Of a stretch of 64,000 nt of DNA, positions 42,917 through 52,267 are shown one piece after another. Within the stretch, counting starts at the first letter, position 1. Each line of letters opens with the position of its first letter. The position numbers were made by a program, and so were the translations under genes. Where the stretch lies: the NCBI GenBank assembly GCA_015350385.1, contig WNKI01000002.1, positions 6,613,500 through 6,677,499 of the forward strand, in the 5' to 3' direction. The DNA is from Aculops lycopersici. Taxonomy: Eukaryota > Arthropoda > Arachnida > Trombidiformes > Eriophyidae. The notes under the pieces are model-generated. The model saw nothing but the letters and a program-made list of their open reading frames with translations. It was not told where the DNA came from and did not search any database.

Positions 42917-44083
42917 TCATCCACTACACTGATCCTTTATCCTAGCATCAATGTCGGCTGAGTATTGCTTAATAAGATCAATATTCTTAGTAAAGTTATC
43001 CGAAAGCGAGCTCAACTCCTCCTTATTAGAATGTAGACTTTCCACTATTTGCGCTTGAATTAATTCAAGGTGGCTCACCGTTGTGGCTATCTGAGCTGCC
43101 TTCTGTTGTAACTCTTCCATTGCATTCAACCTATGTAAAATTGTTGGCACCATAGCCCTAAATTTGTCCGTCGTGGTAACCATACTACAAAGCTGATCCA
43201 ATTTAGTCTTGGACTGAGCACTGAGTTTGTTTTCACTAGAGCTACCAGTTTGTTCGTCGATCTTCTCCAGCCTTTGCGTAAGGTAGTCCAGCTCCCGTCC
43301 AACTCGCTGGATTCCGTCAGGTTTAAATAAACTCAACCACGATCCTAATGTCTCGACTGCATCCGTTAAACTCTCACATCTAGTTGTCTTTAGTAAACTT
43401 TGCTCTTTTGCCTCGTCGCTACCCACAAGAGACTCGAGTAAATTGAGTCGACGCTCCAAGGCACTCATTCTGATCAATTTAGAAGTCTCGTCACCTATAG
43501 GTCCTTTCGACTCCAACATTTGTTCATTCGCCTCTCCATCAGCAGAAACCCTCTCATTAAGTTGACCTAATTTTGCTTTGATATCATGGAAGCCTGATTG
43601 AGTTGGATTCAATGTGCCGTCTTCGGCTGCAAACTCTAGCGATTTTAGTTGCCGTGACAGAACTTCCAAGTTGCTCGTGACAGCTGTGCTTGTCAGTGAT
43701 CCGATGGCCGACAAATCTGATCCAGATTTGGACTGTCTCTCTGCTTGAAACTTATTCAACAATTCGTTTACCTCGCTGACAAGTCTATGATACTTCTCAA
43801 TATCCGACTCCTCTTCCAACTTATCTCCGGCAATCTTGTACTCTCCATGACGTTGGACGTAAAATTTGGCTATTTCGTTTTCTCGCTCGGCGAAATATGA
43901 GAAAGCTTGTTTGATGGGAACCTCGATGAGAGCGATAGCCTCGTCTGTGGGTTCATTTATGAGATCCAAATCATTTATTCCAGTATCATCGCTTAAAGCT
44001 GGCTCCGATTCGAAAATCTCCGGCTGATCTGTGACAATGCCAGGCAAGGAATTTAAGTTCGATGAGCTTGCCTGGGCCATCAT
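42917..44083 (-). CDS. DCTN2: Dynamitin (dynactin subunit 2)
   Basis: Complete 388-residue ORF. The start LPGIVTDQPEIFESE matches the family's conserved LPGIAxxxPDVYET motif at the N-terminus, which forms an extended peptide in the dynactin shoulder. The middle holds EESDIEKYHRLVSEVNELLNKF, the family's KYQRLxxEVxEL block, and the remainder is predicted helical/coiled-coil, with repeated heptads to the end. Dynamitin is a dynactin shoulder component; overexpression disrupts dynein cargo transport. Length is close to the human protein (about 400). No intron. It lies tail-to-tail with DPY30, with 226 bp between stops. Confidence 0.9.
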   Translation of the reverse strand: MMAQASSSNLNSLPGIVTDQPEIFESEPALSDDTGINDLDLINEPTDEAIALIEVPIKQAFSYFAERENEIAKFYVQRHGEYKIAGDKLEEESDIEKYHRLVSEVNELLNKFQAERQSKSGSDLSAIGSLTSTAVTSNLEVLSRQLKSLEFAAEDGTLNPTQSGFHDIKAKLGQLNERVSADGEANEQMLESKGPIGDETSKLIRMSALERRLNLLESLVGSDEAKEQSLLKTTRCESLTDAVETLGSWLSLFKPDGIQRVGRELDYLTQRLEKIDEQTGSSSENKLSAQSKTKLDQLCSMVTTTDKFRAMVPTILHRLNAMEELQQKAAQIATTVSHLELIQAQIVESLHSNKEELSSLSDNFTKNIDLIKQYSADIDARIKDQCSG

Positions 44084-44498
44084 GTACTGCTTTTCAATAA
44101 TTTGTAGCTGCAGTAATTAGATGATCGATCTCAGATATCGGAACGATATGATAATATATGTAGTAATCGATGATGAATTTCGATGATGGAATATTTACAT
44201 CATGCATCACGCGTTTGGTGGCGCTCCAGCTGGCCGTCGCTGAGCAAGATGTATAGAAAAAACGAGTCCACACGTTTACGCTCACTAACACATGTTGACT
44301 GCCGCTAGAGAATCCATTAACAAATGCACGAGTTCGTAGCCTGCAGATTACAATTGACAAGCTTGTTATGCGACAGGTTAAAATCTATGGCGCAACTAAC
44401 GAGAGAAAGGTTTTCAATTAAATATTGTATTATTGTATTTTATTCATAACCGCATACATAGCTCGTGCTGGTAGACCCATGCGGTACAACGAAAAATC
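44084..44498. other. Short intergenic, nothing seen
   Basis: About 415 bp between dynamitin's start and the 3' end of the next minus-strand gene. GATC/ATGAT-rich sequence with no recognised element. Confidence 0.5.
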
Positions 44499-45245
44499 TC
44501 ACTCTCCAGGCGGTAGACCTCGATAGGCTCTGATAATGTCTAGGAATGGGAGATTGCTAAGAACATTCACATTGATATTTCGCGGCGTGAAAGGCTCACC
44601 CAGAGACTTGCCAATGCCACTGTTTTCCTCGTCAATAATCGATTCCTCGGTGTCCTTGTCGCTGTCCAATCCGTGAACCATAACGGCGGATCTAGATAAA
44701 GACCTGTATCTGCAGCCATGACCACTCGTTGGATATTGATACTTGAAATGTCCATAGTTGTTGCCGATGCCACTATGATAATCCTCATCCTCAGAGTTTC
44801 CAACTCTTTCAAAGTCCCCGTAACTAACTCGGCGGCTCATCTCATTTTCCAATCTATCTGCTCCTGGCTGTCCATCCCTAGAATTAATCACCGAGTCCAA
44901 CGACGATTCAGTATCGTGTATCACTATTTCCCTGTTACTATATGAGAAATCACTTGGGCTATCACCGTAGCTAGTGTGGCTATTGTAGTTTTCACTCGAA
45001 CCATAACTATCACTGCTACTGCTAGTGCTAGTGCTGCTGCTCCCACTTTCTTCACCGGAGAAAGTGTTTTCCAAGCTTTCAAAGTTTAGTCCGCCACCAT
45101 AACTACCTCCGAAGAGACCATTGGAGCCTGTGTCGAATATTGGCCTCGAGAAGTGGGCCGCAACTGGGTTGCTCCAACTCAAAATTAGGATGCCTATTGG
45201 GAGGATAATTAAAAGTGGCTTGAAGTTGATGCTCTGCAACATCAT
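44499..45245 (-). CDS. Secreted protein of unknown function
   Basis: The frame extends to 45458 only through a TTG start; the first ATG is at 45245 (MMLQSINFK), and it opens a clean signal peptide (LLIILPIGILILSWSNPVAA). The 248-residue product then has a Gly-rich patch (NGLFGGSYGGGLNF), a long Ser/Tyr/Gly-rich region (SSSTSTSSSSDSYGSSENYN), and an acidic C-terminal half. It ends PRNINVNVLSNLPFLDIIRAYRGLPPGE, the only part that looks conserved; two cysteines at most are in the mature part. I do not recognise the family. The composition suggests an extracellular or cuticle-associated disordered protein, but that is inference. Confidence 0.6.
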   Translation of the reverse strand: MMLQSINFKPLLIILPIGILILSWSNPVAAHFSRPIFDTGSNGLFGGSYGGGLNFESLENTFSGEESGSSSTSTSSSSDSYGSSENYNSHTSYGDSPSDFSYSNREIVIHDTESSLDSVINSRDGQPGADRLENEMSRRVSYGDFERVGNSEDEDYHSGIGNNYGHFKYQYPTSGHGCRYRSLSRSAVMVHGLDSDKDTEESIIDEENSGIGKSLGEPFTPRNINVNVLSNLPFLDIIRAYRGLPPGE

Positions 45246-46458
45246 TATTTCATTTGGTGCCACATGCACACTAACAAATAGAATAGAACAGAATATAATC
45301 AGACATAGTAACACAAGAGTCTTGTCAGATTTGGGACCGAGTAGGAAAAGTTGGTTATGGTTTGATTGAAAAACAACTCGTTCATACCAATAGCATGTCT
45401 GTTGCGTAACATTTTGATCATCGACGAGAAGTGATGCAGCGGCTATGATTGAGGCCAATCAACCTGTTGCTTCAGTCATACAAACACTCGGCCCGCCTCT
45501 TTGTCCACCCGTTTGTTGGCTCAATAGAAATTTAATCTCCGGCACCAGAGAAAAGGGAAAGTGCAACATCGAATCAAAATAGGAAAGAGTTATGACTTCG
45601 ATTTTCGTCTAGGCATCTAATTGAATTTGCAGGCACCCAATGGGCCACTACGCGCATGCGAGCCCCTCGACTTCGGTCTGGCAGTTGTTTAGATAGAATT
45701 GTGCTTGATATTAGACTTACGAATACACTAAGTTGTAGTCGTAAACTATTACACAATCTCTATTTAGTGGCAGTCCTTATCCGAGTTTTATATGAGTCTA
45801 GCACAAAGCAAAGTATCTGCAGCAACTGAAGTAGATGCCACCATGATGCCAGCATTAACAGGTTTTCCAAATACCTAAGACAAAGCTAATAATGTCATCA
45901 GTCAGCCAGTGAAGCTTGCAAAGTTCAGCTCTTTCTAAATGACTTCAAGACTCCAAACATTCAAACTAGTCATGGATTTACCTGTGCGCGCAACAGGTGG
46001 CCGCATCGCCATCGTTGGTCTCAAGATGAATTTATAGCTTTCCTTGTGTGCAAGTCTTGTCAACTGAATGATTGGAGGCTCGGCTTAGCTAGCTTCTCGG
46101 TTTTCATTCAGCAACCATGTTGGCTAAAGCACGTAACTTGCGCGCGATCAAAGCTATCAATTCATCGCTAAAATCGTAACATCTAAAACAAAAGACCAAA
46201 AGTAAAACACCCGACTCAATATGCAGGAGACAAGCCAAAGGTGAGTATCGGGCATGCGGTGTGTCTCATTTCCAACTAACACGGGCACATGTAATCCCCG
46301 ATCGATTGAGTGTGATGGCGATTCCACAGCAAGCTAGTGAGAGTTTGCTCCAATGGCCCAGATGTCAAAGGAAGATTGGTTCGCCGCTTGGTTAGACCTT
46401 TTATTTCATGCCTATTAGTGATAACATATTTACGATAACAATATGCGACTGCTAGAGA
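45246..46458. other. Intergenic before ceramide synthase
   Basis: About 1.2 kb. A short ATG-opened exon-like stretch at 46221-46240 (MQETSQ) ends at a strong donor (AAAG|GTGAGT) but I found no partner. The last 30 bp (about 46433-46458) resemble the right arm of the inverted repeat at 39.3 kb. No recognised protein. Confidence 0.45.
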
Positions 46459-46798
46459 GCACTATCTTCCAATGTGCGTGCGCAATCGTTGTTGCTCGCT
46501 GTTCCTTCAATCACGCTTCCAGCAAAAAGGAATTATTCGCCGCCACTGCCATCGCCATCGCGTTATCGCAACCTTGACGAGCGGTTAAATTTTCTCAACT
46601 CGATAGCAACTGACACAGCGCATCGAATTATTACCTAGAGAACTTTTATTTCATTCCTTACATAAGTCATAAGCATTTCCATATATATCCCCAGATCATA
46701 ACATTAGAATATTCAATTTCCCGCTATAACAACATATATAACGAAATCAGCAATATTAATTAGTGCACATGTCAGACTCAACAGCAGCAGCAGCAGCA
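46459..46798 (+). repeat. Duplicated promoter-leader block, copy B
   Basis: Second copy of the block at 41601-41919, about 340 bp. It differs by scattered substitutions and small indels (for example an extra CCATCG near 46555 and about 20 bp near 46725). It covers the promoter, leader, ATG and first eight codons of the ceramide synthase gene. Confidence 0.9.
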
Positions 46799-47794
46799 GC
46801 GGCACTACCAATGGAATGGCTCTGGAGCGAGGCCGTCTGGTGTCCGCCGGGACTAAAGTGGTCCGACTTTAAACCAGACAGTGCCCAAATCAAAGATCTC
46901 TACTATGCCCTGCCCACCGCGGTTGCCTTAATCATATTAAGATATATATCAGAGACCCTACTCTTCAGGCCACTAGGAAGCTATATGTGCCGCGGGAGTA
47001 GCAGTAGTGGCCAGTCATCAAATGGCAGCAATGGCGGAATCAAGAGTAGCAAATTGGATGGTGACAAGACTAGCAAAACCAAAGTAGCCCGAAGAGCCGA
47101 AGCCAAGTTGAAAACTGTTTACAAATTTAGCGAAAGCATGTGGCGATTCACATTCTATTTCACCGCTTCCGTCTATGGCTGGTGCTTTGTCTTAAAAGGC
47201 AAACCCTATCTTACGGACACCATGCACACCCTCTACGATTACCCCCACCATCCGGTCAAGAGCGAGGAGTGGTGGTATTACAATGTCGAGTTGGCCTTCT
47301 ACCTTTCGCTCATCTTTACGCAATTTGTTGATACAAAGCGAAAAGACTTTTGGCAAATGTTTGTCCACCACGTGGTCACCGTTGCCCTACTGGTCCTATC
47401 CTGGGCTTGCAACTTCCACCGAATTGGCGCCCTCGTGCTAGCAATTCATGATGTTGCCGATGTTCCAATGGAGGCAACAAAGTTGGCCAAATACATCAAG
47501 TACCAAAGAGTTGCCGACACACTCTTCATCATATTTGCCGTCATTTGGATCTATACCCGATGCTATGTCCTACCAACTAGAGTGATCTATTACACATCTT
47601 ACAAAGCTCTCAGTATTATTCCATTCTTTCCTGCCTATTACATCTTCAACGGCCTCCTGTGCCTACTCCAACTTCTTCACTTTGCCTGGACTTGGATTAT
47701 TATGAGAATAGCCTACTATGCCATTCAAGACAATGGTATGAAGGACCTTAGAAGTGATAGCGACGAGGATTCGGAGGAGTTGCATCAAGATTAA
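46769..47794 (+). CDS. Ceramide synthase (LAG1/schlank)
   Basis: The ATG at 46769 gives 341 residues. The TLC domain starts at about ESMWRFTFYFTASVYG and contains the Lag1 motif, beginning HH at residues 200-201 (VHHVVTVALLVLSWACNFHRIG, then VLAIHDVADVPMEATK). Both diagnostic His residues and HD are present, so it should be active in acylating sphingoid bases with acyl-CoA in the ER. About six membrane segments. The acidic end DLRSDSDEDSEE matches the CK2-phosphorylated tail of animal enzymes. Between the first segment and TLC most animal CerS carry a Hox-like domain; here there is only a 50-residue Ser/Gly/Lys linker. The N-terminus MSDSTAAA comes from the block shared with DPY30. Confidence 0.92.
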   Translation: MSDSTAAAAAAALPMEWLWSEAVWCPPGLKWSDFKPDSAQIKDLYYALPTAVALIILRYISETLLFRPLGSYMCRGSSSSGQSSNGSNGGIKSSKLDGDKTSKTKVARRAEAKLKTVYKFSESMWRFTFYFTASVYGWCFVLKGKPYLTDTMHTLYDYPHHPVKSEEWWYYNVELAFYLSLIFTQFVDTKRKDFWQMFVHHVVTVALLVLSWACNFHRIGALVLAIHDVADVPMEATKLAKYIKYQRVADTLFIIFAVIWIYTRCYVLPTRVIYYTSYKALSIIPFFPAYYIFNGLLCLLQLLHFAWTWIIMRIAYYAIQDNGMKDLRSDSDEDSEELHQD

Positions 47795-48091
47795 TTCATC
47801 CAAAGATTTACAGATTATCTGGTTAGGTGCAACCGCCAAGCGAATGACACAAATTTAGACCAAACAAAGTTTGGTGTGCTCGCACCAACAAACAAATCAA
47901 CCAGAAGATTCACATACAAATAGAACCGTTTGTTATCTGAGATAAGTTTTTGTGGTATTTTTTCTCAAGAATTATATCTATTAATTATGATTATATAAAC
48001 TAAGATATATCTTTATATTTGAATTAAAATACAATTCAATGGACTCCAGCTGTTGTTACTTTGTTCATTAGTTGCATTCGAGAATTGCAGC
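47795..48091. other. CerS 3' region
   Basis: About 300 bp, AT-rich, between the ceramide synthase stop and the transposon. No clear element other than AT-rich 3' UTR. Confidence 0.5.
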
Positions 48092-48093
48092 TA

Positions 48094-48119
48094 CACTGGC
48101 CGTCAGGTTTTTTGCCCCA
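48094..48119 (+). repeat. Tc1 terminal inverted repeat, left
   Basis: 26 bp identical to the inverse of 49396-49421; begins CACTGGCCGTCAGG. Confidence 0.95.
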
Positions 48120-48203
48120 CGGAGATTCAATGAGAGAATAAAAACAACACAGAGTTTTGTGCACAGATGCGCCAAGTTTAATGCCCCACTTGTATGAAAA
48201 AAA

Positions 48204-49199
48204 TCAATCAATTTTGTCACCGCGCTTCTCAATGACAGCGATGTGACGTTTTCTTACAGAATCGTACAATTTTTTTATGTCTGAAGCGAGCTCGGTGTTG
48301 ATCTTGATGACCGCCTCTTCGATGGCTTGCCAGAGCTCGTCTTTTGTTTTGTATTGAGCTTTTTCCTTGTAGACGATCTCTACCATCATGCTCCATACAT
48401 TCTCAATAATATTGAGATCTGGGCTGCGCGCTGGCCATTCAAAAGTTCGAACTTGCAGCCGACTCAGGTGAGCGCGAGTTTCGGCTGAAGCGTGAATAGA
48501 GCAGTTGTCTTGCTGCAGAATCCAGTTGCCAACTCCAAACATGTCGTCTATGAATGGCACAGCTTGGTTGAGGATTTCGGCACAGAAAGCAGCACTATTG
48601 AACTTACCATCTATGCGCAGCAGGTAGAGAAAGTTCGGCGGCAGTAGCGCCCCCCAGACCATGATTCCGCCCCCGTTGTTCTGCCGCTTGTTGAGCTGCA
48701 CAGGGCGCCCCTCGTCGGTATACGACGACCAAGAGTCTGGGCCATCCATTGAGAACCTTTTCTCGTCTGTGAACACAGTGATGTCCCACTGGTGGTTCTC
48801 CGCTATCCACTTCCTGGCTGCTGCAAGTCGCGCGCGTTTGTGTGCCGCCGACAACTGGATTAACTTGGTGGCCGGCTGATAGTCGAATCTGCACAATTTG
48901 AGGGCCCTTTGCATTGTGCGAATGGAAACATGGCCAAGTCCTAGCTCAGATTGCACAATTCGGCTGGTGGTTCGCGCTTTCGAACTTTGCCTTTCTCGCA
49001 CAGTTCTCTTGATTTTGGTGATTTCGCGCGGTCCGATCAGTGGTTTTGGCCCAGTCTTACCTTTCTGCCTGTCCTTGGGCCTGTTCAATATTCGGCGGAT
49101 GGTCGATCGGTCAATATGGAGCACTTTTCCTATCTCGCCATTGCTTTTGCCGTCCTTGTGCATTTGCTCAATAATTTCAATAACTTGCTCGTTATACAT
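48204..49199 (-). CDS. Tc1-like DD34E transposase
   Basis: Complete 331-residue ORF. Residues 1 to about 110 form two helix-turn-helix (paired-like) DNA-binding modules (EQVIEIIEQMHKDGKSNGEIGKVL, RTTSRIVQSELG). The DDE domain holds VFTDEKRFSMDG (first Asp), LQQDNCSIHAS (second Asp), and WPARSPDLNIIENVW (Glu), with 34 residues between the second Asp and Glu, so it is DD34E. The GRPVQLNKRQNNGGGIMVWGAL segment is the Gly-rich box of Tc1. It cuts and pastes its own DNA at TA sites. No frameshift or stop is seen. The start follows a sensible ATG near the right terminus. Confidence 0.96.
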   Translation of the reverse strand: MYNEQVIEIIEQMHKDGKSNGEIGKVLHIDRSTIRRILNRPKDRQKGKTGPKPLIGPREITKIKRTVRERQSSKARTTSRIVQSELGLGHVSIRTMQRALKLCRFDYQPATKLIQLSAAHKRARLAAARKWIAENHQWDITVFTDEKRFSMDGPDSWSSYTDEGRPVQLNKRQNNGGGIMVWGALLPPNFLYLLRIDGKFNSAAFCAEILNQAVPFIDDMFGVGNWILQQDNCSIHASAETRAHLSRLQVRTFEWPARSPDLNIIENVWSMMVEIVYKEKAQYKTKDELWQAIEEAVIKINTELASDIKKLYDSVRKRHIAVIEKRGDKID

Positions 49200-49395
49200 T
49201 TCTGTGCAGGTTTTGGTGGTGGCCTATAGGCTGATCAACAATAAATAGGTGGAAAACTGTGCAAAAAATAACTCTCAGGTGAAATATGGAACAGAATTGG
49301 AGGTGGTGCAAATAATTTGGCGCAGTGTTTACGTTTATTAAAGCGAATTTCCCATAGAAACCAACGTGCGCACAGAAAAACAATTGAAAAACTCA

Positions 49396-49421
49396 TGGGG
49401 CAAAAAACCTGACGGCCAGTG
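49396..49421 (-). repeat. Tc1 terminal inverted repeat, right
   Basis: Inverse of the left 26-bp terminus; ends GACGGCCAGTG. Confidence 0.95.
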
Positions 49422-49423
49422 TA

Positions 49424-49624
49424 GTATTATAACTTGAGTCTATGTGCACGAAAGAGTAAGCCAAGACCAATTCGAGTGCAGCAATTTTGCAACAGTCTGC
49501 AGGATTTGTTGGGGAATATAACATTTTAGCCGCATAGCTTTGAGACGTTTGTTTACATATTTTCGCTAGCAAAACACGAAAGCCCAGCACTTCGTCGTAA
49601 TCTTCGGGTGCGCTATTTTTGTAT
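49424..49624. other. Short spacer before ATG14 block
   Basis: About 200 bp between the transposon and the promoter block; nothing recognisable. Confidence 0.5.
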
Positions 49625-49882
49625 TATTGTTAAATACATTTGTTTCTCTTTATTTGTCTCACTATTATCACAGCTTCTACAGACTACTATTATGATCAAA
49701 ACGAAGTTACATCTTAAATGTTCATCCTTGTTGATATTAATCACCTCTAGAATATCCAACATATCCTATTTGTTACAATCATCAATCCATAGTTAATTTT
49801 ATGCTCTCTACATTGTGACCAGCCCAACAAGATCAAACACCGCGATCCGTTCATTGTAATGAATACTCAGAAACAAAGAGTT
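49625..49882 (+). repeat. Duplicated promoter block, copy C (ATG14)
   Basis: About 230-258 bp with clear similarity to 52268-52488 (roughly 75% by eye). Shared landmarks: TTATCACA..CTTC..AGACT, CCTTGTTGATATTA, ACATATCCTATTT, GATC(A/G)AACAC and ATGAATACTCAGAAACA at the 3' end. In ATG14 the shared ATG is not the protein start but opens a short upstream ORF. Confidence 0.82.
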
Positions 49883-49912
49883 TTAGACTCCAATACCATC
49901 ACAAACCAATAG
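49859..49912 (+). promoter_or_regulatory. Upstream ORF in ATG14 leader
   Basis: 17 codons (MNTQKQRVLDSNTITNQ) then TAG, ending 42 bp before the ATG14 start. The first five residues equal the N-terminus of the neighbouring ZIP protein. A second minimal ORF (ATG AGA TAA, 49945-49953) follows directly. Both could reduce ATG14 translation. Confidence 0.6.
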
Positions 49913-49954
49913 CACACTATCAAGATCTATCAGCACTCCAGTCAATGAGATAAG

Positions 49955-51679
49955 ATGAGTAAGAAAGAAAGATATCAGAAAGTCGAGTTCCTGGTTGATG
50001 ATCATGACAAGCCATCGCAATCATTCAAAATGACATCAAATGATCGCTACAAGCTCAATAGCTGTCATGTGGCAGGCGTGTTACACAATCCGATTGCTCA
50101 AATTAAGCAAAGAGGAGAGGATATTCGCCAAGATCACGATGATGAAGACTTGGCGCCTGACTCACCGATGAGCTCGTCGCCACCAAAAGATTTTGATGTC
50201 AATATCGAGGCTCAATATGCACCGATAAACTTTGACGAAGATGAACTAAATTCCTCATCACTTGCATCCTCTCTATCTATCGACAGTACTGGCAATAATG
50301 GCTACGATGCAACTCCATCGCCATCAAATCATAAACTCAATGCAAAAATTAGCCGACTAATTAGATGTCCAATTTGTGAGAAACCAATGAGAACTTTCTA
50401 TTGTGCCAAGTGTATACAAAAAGGAAACTTTGTAACGATTGACAATGCCCCATCAGCGGAGCTATTTAGTGATATCAGAGACCAGTCAGCTTATCGACAG
50501 GCCCAACGGGAGGATGCCAGGAAGAAGAAAGCATTGGAGGATGATGAGATGAGCAGCAGCAATCTAGAGGTTGAGATGAATGAACAGCAGCTCCTAGAAG
50601 AGTCTTTACAAACTAAACTAAGGACATTGAGAAAACGAACAGAAGCCTTGAAGAATTTGTACGAGGAGCGCAGGGACAAGTTGATGCAAACTCGAAGCCT
50701 TGTTGCACAAGCCAAATATCAGTTGGATTCTGAGAAAAAGTCCAACAAATCTAAGAAGGAAAAAATCGAACTTATAACCAAGTTTATATCTAGTCGGACG
50801 GCATCGATTCAGAAGCGACGAGATGCAGCCATTGTATTGATTGATGATTTAAAACAATATGTAAACCGCCGAGTCTATCAGTTAACCTCGGATGTATTCC
50901 CAATCGAACAACTAAATCTTTTGGAGCAAAGTAATACCTTTGCAAACATGGAAACCTCACCCCTATTGACATTCTCAGATGGTTCTCATCATCAGATTGA
51001 GCAGCAAACCGCCTACTCAATCGTCGAGCCCTGGCTACCAAGTAATGGTGATTATAGCGCTTACAGTCTCTGGGTAAATGACAACAAGGACCACATACCA
51101 GCCCAGGCAAGTGATATAGCTGAGCGAAATCCAGCCTTCAGAATTGGAGCAGCATTGGCTTACACAACTCAGTTTGTCAGGAACTTAGCCGCTTACATGG
51201 ACGTGATATTACCGGCTCGAATAGATATGAATGTATTCAGCAAGGAGTTATTGAATGACCCGGAGTTTACCTACAGTGTTGCAAAGTTGAATGCTAACGT
51301 AATCTTCCTTTGCGTCTCTCAAGGAATCGATGTCTCGTTATTGAATCCAAACAGAACTCTGAAGAATCTTATGCATTTGTTCGATATGAACATTAGCGAT
51401 TTAGGTAGGCGACCGATAATTGAACTCGACAATGAGGAGGTTGCCAGCAAGATCGAGGAGCGACTGGCTGCTGACCTGAGCGTAATGCAAGATGACTTTT
51501 ATGACTTCAACAAGTTCTTCGAAGATGAGGAGCCATCTGACTCCGAGTGGGAGATAAGTGACAACATAAATCCAATGGAGATGCAACTCGCAACCGAGCA
51601 GTCAATTCAGCAGAATAGTTACATTTCCAGATTGCCACCATTACGAGGATTGTTTGGCTCATTTTGGACTGGAACTTGA
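49955..51679 (+). CDS. ATG14: ATG14 / Barkor autophagy factor
   Basis: Complete 574-residue ORF. After a disordered N-terminus a zinc-knuckle-like pair of CxxC motifs (Cys138, 141, 150, 153; CPICEKPMRTFYCAKC) is followed by IQKGNF, the ATG14 cysteine-repeat signature. A coiled coil spans about residues 205-310 (SLQTKLRTLRKRTEALKNLYEERRD). The middle has AAALAYTTQFVRNLAAYMDVILPARI-type family sequence, and the last residues (LPPLRGLFGSFWT) resemble the C-terminal curvature-sensing BATS segment. ATG14 targets the class III PI3-kinase (VPS34-Beclin-VPS15) to sites of autophagosome formation. The CxxC motif matters for ER localisation. No intron. AATAAA at 51767-51772. Confidence 0.88.
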   Translation: MSKKERYQKVEFLVDDHDKPSQSFKMTSNDRYKLNSCHVAGVLHNPIAQIKQRGEDIRQDHDDEDLAPDSPMSSSPPKDFDVNIEAQYAPINFDEDELNSSSLASSLSIDSTGNNGYDATPSPSNHKLNAKISRLIRCPICEKPMRTFYCAKCIQKGNFVTIDNAPSAELFSDIRDQSAYRQAQREDARKKKALEDDEMSSSNLEVEMNEQQLLEESLQTKLRTLRKRTEALKNLYEERRDKLMQTRSLVAQAKYQLDSEKKSNKSKKEKIELITKFISSRTASIQKRRDAAIVLIDDLKQYVNRRVYQLTSDVFPIEQLNLLEQSNTFANMETSPLLTFSDGSHHQIEQQTAYSIVEPWLPSNGDYSAYSLWVNDNKDHIPAQASDIAERNPAFRIGAALAYTTQFVRNLAAYMDVILPARIDMNVFSKELLNDPEFTYSVAKLNANVIFLCVSQGIDVSLLNPNRTLKNLMHLFDMNISDLGRRPIIELDNEEVASKIEERLAADLSVMQDDFYDFNKFFEDEEPSDSEWEISDNINPMEMQLATEQSIQQNSYISRLPPLRGLFGSFWTGT

Positions 51680-52267
51680 CACTTGAGCTCTCTTGTTATC
51701 TAGTTATATTCTGTGAATGCCAAGTGAAAGCAGTTGTGAGGGTTTACAGCGTAAACTTGACTGAGAAATAAAAGTGTGCAGATTGCAAGTTCTATCACGG
51801 GTTATAAGTGTTTTTCGTTCCATGTTTTAGTGACTATCGGAATTAACTAGTGAGTTAAAACTGTGGAGATCCACGATACGATAGTCACAAATTACAAAAT
51901 CTTTCATAAGTTTATCCGGTTACTGATCACGAGGAATGTGCAATTCAGAATCCAGTTACATCGACGAGATTCATCAACTCGATGGACGGACTTGCAAGGA
52001 GCTATGCGCATATAGAGAGTGATAATATAACATTGAGTTGGACTTGTACAATATACTATAATTATTTTGCAGTCGTTTCGACTTATTGTATCAAACTGAT
52101 TTGGAGGGAATAATAACTCTTACACACATAATTGATATATGTAACCTGATTATGTGGTGTTTTAAAATTGCCCGCTCACCCAAAGTCACATTTAAAACAC
52201 GTGCATACTGAAAAAGAAGGTGCGTGAGAAGCGACAAATCATTCAGATAGAACTGCATTTGCTTCTT
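51680..52267. other. Spacer between ATG14 and ZIP
   Basis: ATG14 3' UTR then about 480 bp of AT-rich DNA with a GTTAAAAC/ACTATCGG imperfect palindrome near 51830-51885. No gene seen. Confidence 0.5.

Larger units (their letters stand above)
48094..49421. mobile_element. Intact Tc1-like transposon
   Basis: A 1,328-bp element flanked by TA at 48092-48093 and 49422-49423. The termini are perfect 26-bp inverted repeats, starting CACTGGCCGTCAGG and ending in a T-run then GCCCCA inward. A second inverted pair lies further in (TGCGCCAA at 48168-48175 against TTGGCGCA at 49317-49324), the internal-site arrangement of IR/DR-type Tc1 elements. The single ORF is uninterrupted. Perfect ends and an open frame suggest recent insertion and possible activity. 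Confidence 0.93.
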
